From positions 1 to 39,057 of the forward strand of contig JAFVQU010000005.1 in assembly GCA_017504625.1 (NCBI GenBank): a stretch of DNA of 39,057 nucleotides. Direction: 5' to 3'. The stretch comes from Clostridia bacterium (lineage in GTDB: Bacteria > Bacillota > Clostridia > Oscillospirales > CAG-272). Shown piece by piece: positions 24,391-32,585 of this stretch (positions within the stretch are counted from its first letter, which is position 1; the number at the start of each line of letters is the position of its first letter). A model generated the notes under the pieces. That model ran no database searches and had not been told where the DNA came from. It saw only the letters and a list, made by a program, of their open reading frames with translations. The translations under genes were made by a program, and so were the position numbers.

Positions 24391-26412
24391 TGCATCAATA
24401 TCCTTCATATATTCCTTGCCGTGCGCGGCGATAAACGCCTTTCTTGCGGCGATATTGTCACCAAGCAGAGTGTCAAATATCTCCTCGGTCTTCTTGGCGT
24501 CGGCGGGAGTGACCGCAATAAGACGTCGGGTAGCGGGGTTCATGGTCGTCTGCCACATCATCTGAGGCTCGTTTTCACCAAGACCCTTTGAACGCTGAAT
24601 GGTGTATTTTTTATTGCCTATCTCCTTGAGGATGTCGGCCTTTTCAAACTCGTCGTACGCAAAATATGTCTGCTCCTTGCCCTTATCCTTGACGGTTATC
24701 TCAAACAAGGGCGTTTCCGCGATAAATACTCTCTGCTCCTTGATAAGAGTAGGGAGCAAGCGATAGAACATTGTCAGAAGAAGCGTTCTTATCTGGAATC
24801 CGTCCTCGTCGGCATCGGTACAGATAATTATCTTCGACCAACGGAGATTGTCAAGATTGAAGGGGGAAATGTCACCCTTGACCTTGCCCTCGATCTCAAC
24901 ACCGCAACCGATTACCTTAAGCAAGTCTGTTATGATCTCGCTCTTGAATATCTTGGCATAATCCGCCTTAAGACAGTTCAGGGTTTTACCTCTTACGGGA
25001 ATGATCGCCTGCATTTCGGCGGAACGGCCGAGCTTACAGGAGGTAAGAGCCGAATCTCCCTCAACGATGTAAAGCTCGCGCACGTTGGGGTCCTTTGAGC
25101 GACAGTTGACGAACTTCTCAACGCGGTTTGCTATGTCGATGGTTCCCGTCAGCTTCTTTTTGATGCTGATCCTCGCGTTTTCGGCGGTTTCACGGCTACG
25201 CTTGTTGACAAGAACCTGATTTGCCATGATCTCGGCTTCAACGGGATGCTCGATAAAATAAATATCGAGGTTGTAGCGCAAAAATTCGTTCATTGCCTCG
25301 TAGATGAAGGTGTTTGTGATAGCCTTCTTGGTCTGGTTTTCGTACGAGGTCATCGTTGAAAAGCTGTTTGAAACGAGAACGAGCGAATCGGATACGTCGG
25401 CAAAGGTGATCTTTGCCTCGTTTTTGTTGTATTTTCCGCTGGATCTTAAATATTTATCAATCGCAAAGGTAAACGCGCTCTTTACCGCGCGGTCGGGAGA
25501 GCCGCCGTACTCAAGAAAGCTCGAGTTGTGATAATATTCGAGCATGCTGACGTTGTTTGACGTGCAGAACGAGATATCTGCCTTGAGCTTGTACTCGTCC
25601 TTGTCGTCGCGGTCGCGTCCCTGAGTTTCAAGGTGCCATATGACAGGCTCGGTTCTTGCGCTGTCGCCCACCTTTTCCTTGATGTAGTCGGAAATTCCGT
25701 TTTCATAAAGGAACTTTTCCTCGGTGAAGGATCTGTCCTCGTTTTCATATTTGAATACGAAGGAAATGCCCGCGTTAACAACTGCCTGACGGTGAAGGAT
25801 CTCTCTGATCCTTTCGGGAGTGATGTTTATATCGGTAAATACCTCGCGGTCAGGACGCCAGTGAATGACCGTACCCGTGCGCTTTTCTTTTTTCTCAAGC
25901 TCGCGCTCCTCAAGCTCGCCCGTCACGGGCTCGCCCTTCTTGAACGCGATATGGCGCTCAAACTTGCCGTCGTAGGAATAAACGTCCATAAACTCGGAGC
26001 TGTACTGTGTAGCGCACGCGCCAAGACCGTTAAGTCCGAGTGAGAATTCGTAAGCCGACGAGCCGTTATTGTTATCGTACTTACCGCCCGCGTACAGCTC
26101 GCAGTAAATAAGATCCCAGTTCCAGCGCTGTTCCTTTTCGTTGTATCCGAGAGGAACACCACGGCCGCGGTCGTCAACCTTTATAGAGTGGTCGCGGTAG
26201 AGAATTGTCAATATCTCGTTTCCGTGTCCCTCTCTTGCCTCGTCGACCGAGTTTGAAAGTATTTCAAAATATGAATGCTCACAGCCCTCAAGTCCGTCCG
26301 ATCCGAAAATTACCGCGGGACGCTTACGCACGCGGTCCGCGCCCTTGAGCGCGCGAATGCTTTGGTCGTTGTAGTGCTGTGGAGTAGCCTTTTTATTTGT
26401 AGCCTCTGCCAT
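24388..26412 (-). CDS. Divergent type IIA DNA topoisomerase B subunit (GyrB/ParE-like)
   Basis: This 674-residue protein has a GHKL ATPase domain (Glu50 and Asn54 in YFEILSNSVDEA; DDRGRGVP; GLNGLGA), a transducer domain and a Toprim domain (EGDSA at 451-455; DADEDG at 533-538). It ends with a short GyrB C-terminal block (RSKGLGENEPQMMWQTTMNP). Several motifs depart from GyrB/ParE: VRKRPAVIFGS for the RPxMYIG motif, EGDSALTSCKLGR for EGDSAGGSAKxGR, and DADEDGFQI for DADVDGSHI. It is probably a third clostridial B-type paralogue. The usual A subunit is not next to it here. GGAAG precedes the ATG. Confidence 0.92.
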   Translation of the reverse strand: MAEATNKKATPQHYNDQSIRALKGADRVRKRPAVIFGSDGLEGCEHSYFEILSNSVDEAREGHGNEILTILYRDHSIKVDDRGRGVPLGYNEKEQRWNWDLIYCELYAGGKYDNNNGSSAYEFSLGLNGLGACATQYSSEFMDVYSYDGKFERHIAFKKGEPVTGELEERELEKKEKRTGTVIHWRPDREVFTDINITPERIREILHRQAVVNAGISFVFKYENEDRSFTEEKFLYENGISDYIKEKVGDSARTEPVIWHLETQGRDRDDKDEYKLKADISFCTSNNVSMLEYYHNSSFLEYGGSPDRAVKSAFTFAIDKYLRSSGKYNKNEAKITFADVSDSLVLVSNSFSTMTSYENQTKKAITNTFIYEAMNEFLRYNLDIYFIEHPVEAEIMANQVLVNKRSRETAENARISIKKKLTGTIDIANRVEKFVNCRSKDPNVRELYIVEGDSALTSCKLGRSAEMQAIIPVRGKTLNCLKADYAKIFKSEIITDLLKVIGCGVEIEGKVKGDISPFNLDNLRWSKIIICTDADEDGFQIRTLLLTMFYRLLPTLIKEQRVFIAETPLFEITVKDKGKEQTYFAYDEFEKADILKEIGNKKYTIQRSKGLGENEPQMMWQTTMNPATRRLIAVTPADAKKTEEIFDTLLGDNIAARKAFIAAHGKEYMKDIDA

Positions 26413-26537
26413 GGAGTTACTTCCTTTCGAATAATCTCATACTCTATTATTATAACACACAAAAATATTTTTGAAAAGAGCAAAATCGCCCGAATTACAA
26501 AATTTTCTTTAATTTTACAAAAAAATTTGTAATTCTC

Positions 26538-26566
26538 TTGAAAGACAATAAAAAATATTATATAAT
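26538..26566 (+). promoter_or_regulatory. SigA-type promoter of murD
   Basis: TTGAAA (26538-26543), 17 bp, TATAAT (26561-26566). The start of the long open frame overlaps this promoter, which rules out a start at 26538. Confidence 0.75.
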
Positions 26567-26600
26567 TATAATAGCGGAGTATGTGCCGCGGGAGGTCGCT

Positions 26601-28028
26601 TTGAATATCAGAGAATATTTATCGGATAAATTTAAAAATAAAAAATGTGCCGTGCTTGGATTTGCGCGCTCAAATAAGCCGCTTGTCGAGATTCTTTTAT
26701 CGGTCGGGGCATCTGTTACCGTGAGAGATAAGAACGAGGCGCTTGAGGGCGACGCCGATTATATAAGATTTGCATCTCTCGGCGCCACCTTCGTGCTTGG
26801 AGATAGCTATCTTGACGGACTTTTTGGTGACTATATTTTCCGCTCGCCCGCGTTTCGTCCCGATTTGCCCGAAATAAATAATGCAGTCCGGAACGGTGCG
26901 ATACTTACGAGTGAAATGGAGCTTTTTTTTGAGATATGTCCCGCGAAGATTATCGGCATTACAGGCTCTGACGGCAAGACGACGACAACCACGCTCACGC
27001 ATCTGCTCCTTGATACCGAATGTAAATCAAGCGGTTGCGGTAAGGCTTATGTCGGAGGCAACATCGGCGCGCCCCTGCTTCCCTTGGCATTTGATATGAC
27101 CGAGGACGATTTTGCGGTTGTTGAGCTTTCAAGCTTTCAGCTACATACGATGACGCGTTCGCCGAGTATTGCCGCGATAACCAACCTCTCGCCCAATCAT
27201 CTCGATTGGCATACGGGAATGGACGAATATATCGACGCCAAGCTCAACATATGCCGACACGCGCCGACAGATAGGCTCGTAACCAACGCGGAGAACGCGA
27301 TAACGCGAGAGATAGCCGAGAAAAGCGAGCTTGCGCTGACATTGTTCTCGTCAAGGTCAAATAGCTTTGAGGAGATAGTTCCCGTGGGAAAGAACAATTG
27401 CCGCGCTATATACGAGGATAACGGAGTTATCTATGCAGACGACGGCGCGGAAAGAAAAGAAATACTTAAGACGAGTGACATTCTGCTTCCGGGCAGACAT
27501 AACGTTGAAAATTATATGACCGCGATTGCGCTCACCGAGGGACTTGTGTCACTTGAAACGGTGAGAGAGGTAGCAACCACGTTCAAAGGCGTCGCGCACA
27601 GACTTGAGCTTGTTCGCGAGAAGGACGGAGTAAGGTTTTATAACAGCTCGATAGATTCAAGTCCGTCAAGAACCGCGGCGGCGCTCGGAGCGCTTCCTAA
27701 AGCCCCGATAGTTATCTGCGGAGGCTACGATAAAAAGATACCCTTTGACACGCTTGCAAAGAGCCTTTGCGAAAAGGCGCGCGCGGTGGTGCTGACTGGA
27801 GCTACGGCGGAAAAGATACTTCGCGAGATCGAGCGTTGCCCCGATTACGACAGAGAAAAATTACCCGTAAAGCATATTTCTGATTTTAAAGACGCGGTCA
27901 TTGAGGCGGCAAATATGGCAGAGAATGGCGATATCGTCCTGCTTTCACCTGCCTGCGCAAGCTTTGATCATTTTAAGGACTTTGCCGCGCGCGGAGATTA
28001 TTTTCGTGAGATAGTAAACGGTCTTTGA
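26601..28028 (+). CDS. murD: UDP-N-acetylmuramoylalanine--D-glutamate ligase
   Basis: This 475-residue Mur ligase adds D-Glu to UDP-MurNAc-L-Ala. It has a nucleotide-binding N-domain (CAVLGFARSNKPLVE), the ATP loop GSDGKTTTTT at about 122-131, and VELSSFQLHTM with the catalytic Glu. NLSPNHLDWHTGMDEY and RLELVREKDGVRFYNSSIDSSPSRT follow, all typical of MurD. The start is the TTG at 26601 with GGAGG five bases upstream. A longer in-frame reading is excluded because it would begin inside the promoter. It is separated from murC by the minus-strand topoisomerase gene, an unusual split of the cell-wall genes. Confidence 0.95.
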   Translation: MNIREYLSDKFKNKKCAVLGFARSNKPLVEILLSVGASVTVRDKNEALEGDADYIRFASLGATFVLGDSYLDGLFGDYIFRSPAFRPDLPEINNAVRNGAILTSEMELFFEICPAKIIGITGSDGKTTTTTLTHLLLDTECKSSGCGKAYVGGNIGAPLLPLAFDMTEDDFAVVELSSFQLHTMTRSPSIAAITNLSPNHLDWHTGMDEYIDAKLNICRHAPTDRLVTNAENAITREIAEKSELALTLFSSRSNSFEEIVPVGKNNCRAIYEDNGVIYADDGAERKEILKTSDILLPGRHNVENYMTAIALTEGLVSLETVREVATTFKGVAHRLELVREKDGVRFYNSSIDSSPSRTAAALGALPKAPIVICGGYDKKIPFDTLAKSLCEKARAVVLTGATAEKILREIERCPDYDREKLPVKHISDFKDAVIEAANMAENGDIVLLSPACASFDHFKDFAARGDYFREIVNGL

Positions 28029-28049
28029 TACAAAACAAGGAGCAAAAAA

Positions 28050-29306
28050 ATGATTTTTTCACAGAAGATAAATACCATTGCAACCAAGGCAGAGGAGGCA
28101 CTCGCGCCTTATTTCAGAAGAATAGACGAGATTTCGTTCCACAATACAAATAAGATCATGGACGCGTTCCGTGAGCATAAGGTTGCGGCAACGAATTTTG
28201 ATACCACCTCAGGCTACGGATACGATGACCGCGGACGTGACGTGCTTGACGAGATATGGGCAGACGTTATGGGTACTGAGGCGGCATTCGTGCGCCACCA
28301 GATCGTAAACGGTACTCAGGCACTCACGATCGGACTTTTCGGTCTTCTTCGCCCGAACGATCTTATGTGCTCTATAGCGGGCAAGCCCTACGACACGCTT
28401 GAGGAGGTCATCGGCATCTGCGGTGAAGCGGGAAACGGCTCGCTTGCCGATTTTGGCGTAAGATACGAGCAGGTAGAGCTTATTGACGGCGGAAAATTTG
28501 ATTTTGACGCTATCGGTGCGATCCTGCGCCGTGAAATGAACACGGGCAGACCCGTAAAGGTCATATTTATTCAGAGGTCAAAGGGCTATCTTAACAGAAA
28601 GACCCTGACGGTTGCCGAGATCGATGAGGCGGTAGATTTCGTTAAGTCTATATCCCCCGAAACCTACGTCGTGGTTGACAACTGCTACGGTGAGTTTACC
28701 GAGAAGACCGAGCCGCGCGCCGATATGCTTATCGGCTCGCTTATCAAAAATCCCGGCGGCGGAATGGCGGAGACAGGCGGATATATTGCGGGCAGCGCGC
28801 GTGCCGTCGAGCTTGCGTCCTACAGACTTACAAGCGTCGGCTGCGGACTTGAGGTCGGCGCGACCATCGGTCAGACCAAGAATATGTATAAGGGACTTTT
28901 CTACGCTCCCCATACCACCGCGCAGGCGCTCAAGACCGCGCATCTTGCCGCGTACGTATTTGAGGAGCTTGGATATAACGTAGAGCCCCGTTGGAATATT
29001 GAGCGATCTGACATAATCCAGACGGTTATCACGGGAGCGCCCGAGCTTCTGTGCGCGTTCTGTGAGGGTATTCAGAAGGGCTCGCCCGTCGATTCCTTCG
29101 TAACTCCGGTTCCGTGGGCAATGCCTGGCTATAACGACGAGGTCATTATGGCGGCGGGAGCGTTCGTTCAGGGCGCGTCGATAGAGCTTTCGGCTGACGG
29201 GCCTATGAGAGCGCCTTATACGGTATTCTTCCAGGGCGGTCTTACCTATGAGAGCGGCAAGATAGGAATTTTGTCCGCGGCAGAGTGTATGCTTAACAGA
29301 GGATAA
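28050..29306 (+). CDS. Methionine gamma-lyase-family PLP enzyme (YnbB / aluminium-resistance type)
   Basis: This 418-residue fold-type I PLP enzyme of the Met_gamma_lyase family (PF06838) has the conserved YGYDDRGRDVLDEIWA segment, HQIVNGTQAL, and VVVDNCYGEFTE with the PLP-ring Asp. IGSLIKNPGGG carries Lys233, the likely Schiff-base lysine. Homologues are annotated as aluminium-resistance or methionine-gamma-lyase-like, but their real reaction is poorly established. GGAG lies ahead of the ATG. It follows murD by 21 bp and precedes a lipoprotein gene by 17 bp, so it is likely co-transcribed. Confidence 0.93.
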   Translation: MIFSQKINTIATKAEEALAPYFRRIDEISFHNTNKIMDAFREHKVAATNFDTTSGYGYDDRGRDVLDEIWADVMGTEAAFVRHQIVNGTQALTIGLFGLLRPNDLMCSIAGKPYDTLEEVIGICGEAGNGSLADFGVRYEQVELIDGGKFDFDAIGAILRREMNTGRPVKVIFIQRSKGYLNRKTLTVAEIDEAVDFVKSISPETYVVVDNCYGEFTEKTEPRADMLIGSLIKNPGGGMAETGGYIAGSARAVELASYRLTSVGCGLEVGATIGQTKNMYKGLFYAPHTTAQALKTAHLAAYVFEELGYNVEPRWNIERSDIIQTVITGAPELLCAFCEGIQKGSPVDSFVTPVPWAMPGYNDEVIMAAGAFVQGASIELSADGPMRAPYTVFFQGGLTYESGKIGILSAAECMLNRG

Positions 29307-29323
29307 TTGATTTGGAGCGAAAA

Positions 29324-30394
29324 ATGTTAAAGAGAACAGTAAAATTTTTAGCGGTAGCGCTTGTTGCGGTTACGCTTATATTATCGTTTGCCTCGTGCAA
29401 GCAGAGCGACGCCCCCGAGGGATATCAGCTCGTTGCTTGCGAGGGAGATAAATTCAGACTTTACGTGCCTACTCAGGCGTGGATGCCCAACACAACGGGC
29501 GGTGTCACGAGTGCGTTCTTCTCTCAGTCCGAAAACACATCGGTAAGCGTTTATATTGCCGACGATGCGGGTGAGATGACGGCAGAGGAATACGCAAATT
29601 ATTGCAACGAAATGTACCCCTCCGAGCTTGACGGATACAAGCTTATCGGCACTGAAAAGTGCGTTCTCGGCGGCGTTGCCGCGATAAAGAGCGTATTTAT
29701 CGCAAATAATCTCTATCAGAACAGAGAAGGCACCTTTGAAAAGGTAGCATATAAATATATGCAGGTGATGGCGAGATACGACGGGGATATGTATATTCTC
29801 ACATACACAGCTCCCGAGGAATATTACGAGTCGCATCTTGAGGACGTTGAGGGCAACGATAAGGGAGAAGGAATAATCCCGTATTTCACCTTTGCGTCTG
29901 CTTATTCGTCGGGTGAAGAGAAGAAATATTCCGACAAGGTGGAAGTGCCCGAGGGAATGAAGCTCATCTCGACCGACGAGCGCGCATACAGATTTTTTGT
30001 GCCGACTGAGTGGCAGATAAATAAGAGAACCGATATAAGCGCGGCGTACTATTCCGAGAGCGACCGTTCAAACGTAAGCGTGCAGATATATATCTGCGGC
30101 ACGGGTGACGCGGTGAAGGACGTTGATACCTATTTTGCACGTTGCGAAGCCTCGTACAAGGATATGTTTGCAGAGTACGAGCTTATCTCTTCAGAAAACA
30201 TCACGATAAGCGACCTCAACGCTAAACGGTACGTTATAGCGGTGAGTACGGGCGAAATTGATTACAAGGTGCTTCAGGCAATCGTCAAGAAGGGCGACGC
30301 TATCTATTGTCTTACCTATACGGCAACGGCTGAGAATTACGATGCTCACGTTTCCGACGTTGAAAAGATGATAGAGGTATTTGAAATAAGATAA
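29324..30394 (+). CDS. Lipoprotein with two tandem PsbP/Mog1-like domains
   Basis: This 356-residue protein starts at the ATG at 29324, seven bases after GGAG. A TTG four codons earlier overlaps that site. The signal peptide (KRTVKFLAVALVAVTLILSF) ends in a probable lipobox FASC, although Phe at -3 is not ideal. Two similar domains follow: the first starts PEGYQLVACEGDKFRLYVPTQAW, the second PEGMKLISTDERAYRFFVPTEW, each about 150 residues. Both carry the VSVYI/VSVQI strand and end YCLTYTA-like, the pattern of PsbP/Mog1-fold proteins. It would be anchored outside the membrane. Role unknown. Confidence 0.82.
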   Translation: MLKRTVKFLAVALVAVTLILSFASCKQSDAPEGYQLVACEGDKFRLYVPTQAWMPNTTGGVTSAFFSQSENTSVSVYIADDAGEMTAEEYANYCNEMYPSELDGYKLIGTEKCVLGGVAAIKSVFIANNLYQNREGTFEKVAYKYMQVMARYDGDMYILTYTAPEEYYESHLEDVEGNDKGEGIIPYFTFASAYSSGEEKKYSDKVEVPEGMKLISTDERAYRFFVPTEWQINKRTDISAAYYSESDRSNVSVQIYICGTGDAVKDVDTYFARCEASYKDMFAEYELISSENITISDLNAKRYVIAVSTGEIDYKVLQAIVKKGDAIYCLTYTATAENYDAHVSDVEKMIEVFEIR

Positions 30395-30408
30395 TTTAAA
30401 AAGAAAGC

Positions 30409-30432
30409 GTGGGGGAGTGTATGCTCTCCCAC
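30409..30432 (+). promoter_or_regulatory. Hairpin holding the Shine-Dalgarno-like GGGGGAG before the NifS-like gene
   Basis: GTGGGGGAG (30409-30417) pairs with CTCTCCCAC (30424-30432) with one G-U pair around a 6-base loop. It lies 14 bases upstream of the ATG at 30447, which otherwise has only a weak ribosome binding site. Confidence 0.4.
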
Positions 30433-30446
30433 AAGTGACAGAAAAT

Positions 30447-31607
30447 ATGATTTATTTGGATAACAGCGCGACTACCGAGTTATCGGCGGCGGCAAAGAAA
30501 AGAATAGGCGAGGTGCTTGACGTGTACGGAAACCCCTCGTCAAAGCACGCGCTTGGCGTAGAAGCGCGGGCGATTATTGACAAGGCTCGCGATCAGGTCG
30601 GACGCGCGATGGGACTTTCTCACCCTGCGCCCGAAAATCTGATATTTACCTCGTGCGGAAGCGAGTCAAATTGCACCGCGATACTCGGAAGCCTTTACTC
30701 AAAGGAGAAAAGACGCGCGAACAAGGTCATCACGACCGATTCCGAGCATCCCGCGGTCGAGAACGTAATGAAAAGACTTGAGAAGGATGGCTTTGAGGTA
30801 ATTCGCCTCTCAACTCGCGGCGGAGAGCTTGACTACAACGAATATACGTCGGTGCTTGACGATAAGGTCGCGCTCGTGTCGCTAATGCTTGTCAACAACG
30901 AAACGGGAGCGGTCTACGACGTAAAGAAATTCTTTGCGGCGGCAAAGAGAGTGTCGGCAGATATAACCACTCACTGCGACGCAGTGCAGGGATTTTTAAA
31001 GGTGCCCTTTAACGCAAAAAGTCTTGGCGCGGATTTCATAAGCGTGAGCGCTCATAAGATACACGGGCCTAAGGGCGTAGGCGCACTCTATATAAGCCCC
31101 GAGATAATCAAGCTCAGAAAGATCGTTCCCTATATCATCGGCGGCGGTCAGGAGGGCGGATTTCGCTCGGGTACAGAGAACATAATCGGAATTGCGGCGT
31201 TTGGCGCGGCGGCTGAGGAGGGCTTTTCCGAGTTTTCTCAGAACGTTGCAAAAATGACGTCCTTGCGCGATCTTTGCTGTGAAAAGCTTTCAAATACCGA
31301 CGCAAGAGTTAATCTTCCGGGGAGCGCGAGAGCGCCTCATATCGTGAGTGTGACCTTGCCGAGTATTAAGAGTGAAACTATGCTCAACTTCCTGTCGGGA
31401 AAGGGAATTTGCGTATCTGCGGGCTCTGCCTGCTCGTCGCATTCGAGAAACATCTCGTCGGCACTCGTCGGATTTGGACTTAAAGCCGAGGAAGCGGATA
31501 CAACGATCAGAGTGAGTGTTGGTAAGTACAATACCGAGGAAGAAATATTGACGTTTTGCAACGCGCTTATTGAGGGAATGAATACCTTGGTAAGAATTAA
31601 AAGATAA
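30447..31607 (+). CDS. Cysteine desulfurase, NifS/IscS-like
   Basis: This 386-residue PLP enzyme takes sulfur from cysteine for Fe-S clusters or thiolated tRNA. MIYLDNSATT opens the protein, as in the family. Lys204 in SAHKIHGPKG is the PLP lysine and Cys329 in SAGSACSSH is the persulfide cysteine on a short active-site loop. HPAVENVM and THCDAVQ (PLP-contact Asp) also match. I start at the ATG at 30447. The in-frame GTG ten codons earlier lies in the Shine-Dalgarno-like hairpin. No iscU or thiI/mnmA gene is adjacent, so its sulfur acceptor is not known. Confidence 0.93.
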   Translation: MIYLDNSATTELSAAAKKRIGEVLDVYGNPSSKHALGVEARAIIDKARDQVGRAMGLSHPAPENLIFTSCGSESNCTAILGSLYSKEKRRANKVITTDSEHPAVENVMKRLEKDGFEVIRLSTRGGELDYNEYTSVLDDKVALVSLMLVNNETGAVYDVKKFFAAAKRVSADITTHCDAVQGFLKVPFNAKSLGADFISVSAHKIHGPKGVGALYISPEIIKLRKIVPYIIGGGQEGGFRSGTENIIGIAAFGAAAEEGFSEFSQNVAKMTSLRDLCCEKLSNTDARVNLPGSARAPHIVSVTLPSIKSETMLNFLSGKGICVSAGSACSSHSRNISSALVGFGLKAEEADTTIRVSVGKYNTEEEILTFCNALIEGMNTLVRIKR

Positions 31608-31615
31608 TTGGTGTT

Positions 31616-31975
31616 ATGAAGATAACGAAGGAAACGATATTGCGCAGAATAAAAAGACTTATATACTGCGTAACAAATCCGCGCTTTCTTCTTTGCTTTG
31701 GTATTGCGTGGATGATAACTAACGGCTGGGCGTACGTCCTGCTCGGCTTTGGCGCGTATCTTAACATTGAATGGATGACTGCGGTGTCGGGCATTTATAT
31801 TGCGTTTCTCTGGTTGCCATTCACACCCGAAAAGCTGATAACCGTGCCGATTTCTATCGCTCTTTTGCGCCTTTTATTCCCCAAGGACGAGAAAACGCTC
31901 GGCTTGCTTCGTGAAATGGGAAGACGCGCAAAAAAAGAGATCAAAAAGAGAAGAGAAAAGAAAAAAGGCGAATAA
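31616..31975 (+). CDS. Small membrane protein with basic C-terminal tail
   Basis: This 119-residue protein starts eight bases after the NifS-like stop. It has a basic N-terminus (KITKETILRRIKRLI), two or three hydrophobic segments (FLLCFGIAWMITNGWAYVLLGFGAYL; WMTAVSGIYIAFLWLPF; LITVPISIALLRLLF) and a lysine/arginine-rich tail. I recognise no function. A perfect hairpin terminator begins at its stop codon, so it is the last gene of the run. Confidence 0.75.
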   Translation: MKITKETILRRIKRLIYCVTNPRFLLCFGIAWMITNGWAYVLLGFGAYLNIEWMTAVSGIYIAFLWLPFTPEKLITVPISIALLRLLFPKDEKTLGLLREMGRRAKKEIKKRREKKKGE

Positions 31976-32006
31976 AAAACGGTTGCATATCCGCAACCGT
32001 TTTTTA
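31974..32006. terminator. Bidirectional terminator between converging genes
   Basis: AAAAAACGGTTGC (31974-31986) and GCAACCGTTTTTT (31993-32005) pair perfectly around a 6-base loop, ending both the plus-strand run and tdk. Confidence 0.93.
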
Positions 32007-32007
32007 T

Positions 32008-32583
32008 TTATTTTTGTTCTTTTATCGCCTTTTTCCAGCACGCGTGGCACATGGCGATATAGGAGTCGTTTCCGCCGAGGAGTATCTGACCGCCCTCGGT
32101 CACCACCTTGCCGCCCTCGTCGATTCGCGCGTTGACGATAGCCTTGTTTCCGCACTCGCATATCGTCTTTATCTCGCTTATCGAGTCGGCAACCTCAAAA
32201 AGACGGTGGCTTCCCTCAAAGGTGTGGGTAAGGAAGTCGGTGCGCAGACCGAAGCAGAGCACGGGAATGTCAAGCTCGTCAACAATGCGGCGAAGTCCGT
32301 CTATCTGCTTTGCCGTAAAGAACTGGCACTCGTCCGCAATAACGACGTGGAATTCTCCCGCCGCCTTGAATTCTTCAAAAACGTCAAGCTCGGGAGTGAT
32401 GGCGTAAGCGGTCGCTTCAAGTCCTATACGTGAGCGGACTATATCCGCGCCGTCACGGGTATCAAGCGCGGGCTTGATAAGCCAGACCTTCATTCCGCGT
32501 TCCTCGTAGTTGAACTTCGTGATAAGCGCGTTGGCGGTTTTGGACGAGCCCATCGCGCCGTATTTAAAATATAATTTTGCCAT
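32008..32583 (-). CDS. tdk: Thymidine kinase
   Basis: This 191-residue type II thymidine kinase phosphorylates thymidine to dTMP in salvage. The Walker A loop GAMGSSKT is at 9-16, the Walker B DECQF follows near 90, and the lasso/zinc region has two cysteine pairs (CECGN and CHACW). The protein is of family length. Its start lies two bases after the pepT stop, and its AGAGGT ribosome binding site is inside pepT, so the two are translationally coupled. Confidence 0.97.
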   Translation of the reverse strand: MAKLYFKYGAMGSSKTANALITKFNYEERGMKVWLIKPALDTRDGADIVRSRIGLEATAYAITPELDVFEEFKAAGEFHVVIADECQFFTAKQIDGLRRIVDELDIPVLCFGLRTDFLTHTFEGSHRLFEVADSISEIKTICECGNKAIVNARIDEGGKVVTEGGQILLGGNDSYIAMCHACWKKAIKEQK

Positions 32584-32585
32584 AG

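Noticed and set aside
26538-26600. Extra N-terminal 21 codons of murD
   Set aside because: They overlap a TTGAAA-17-TATAAT promoter, and a proper ribosome binding site serves the TTG at 26601.
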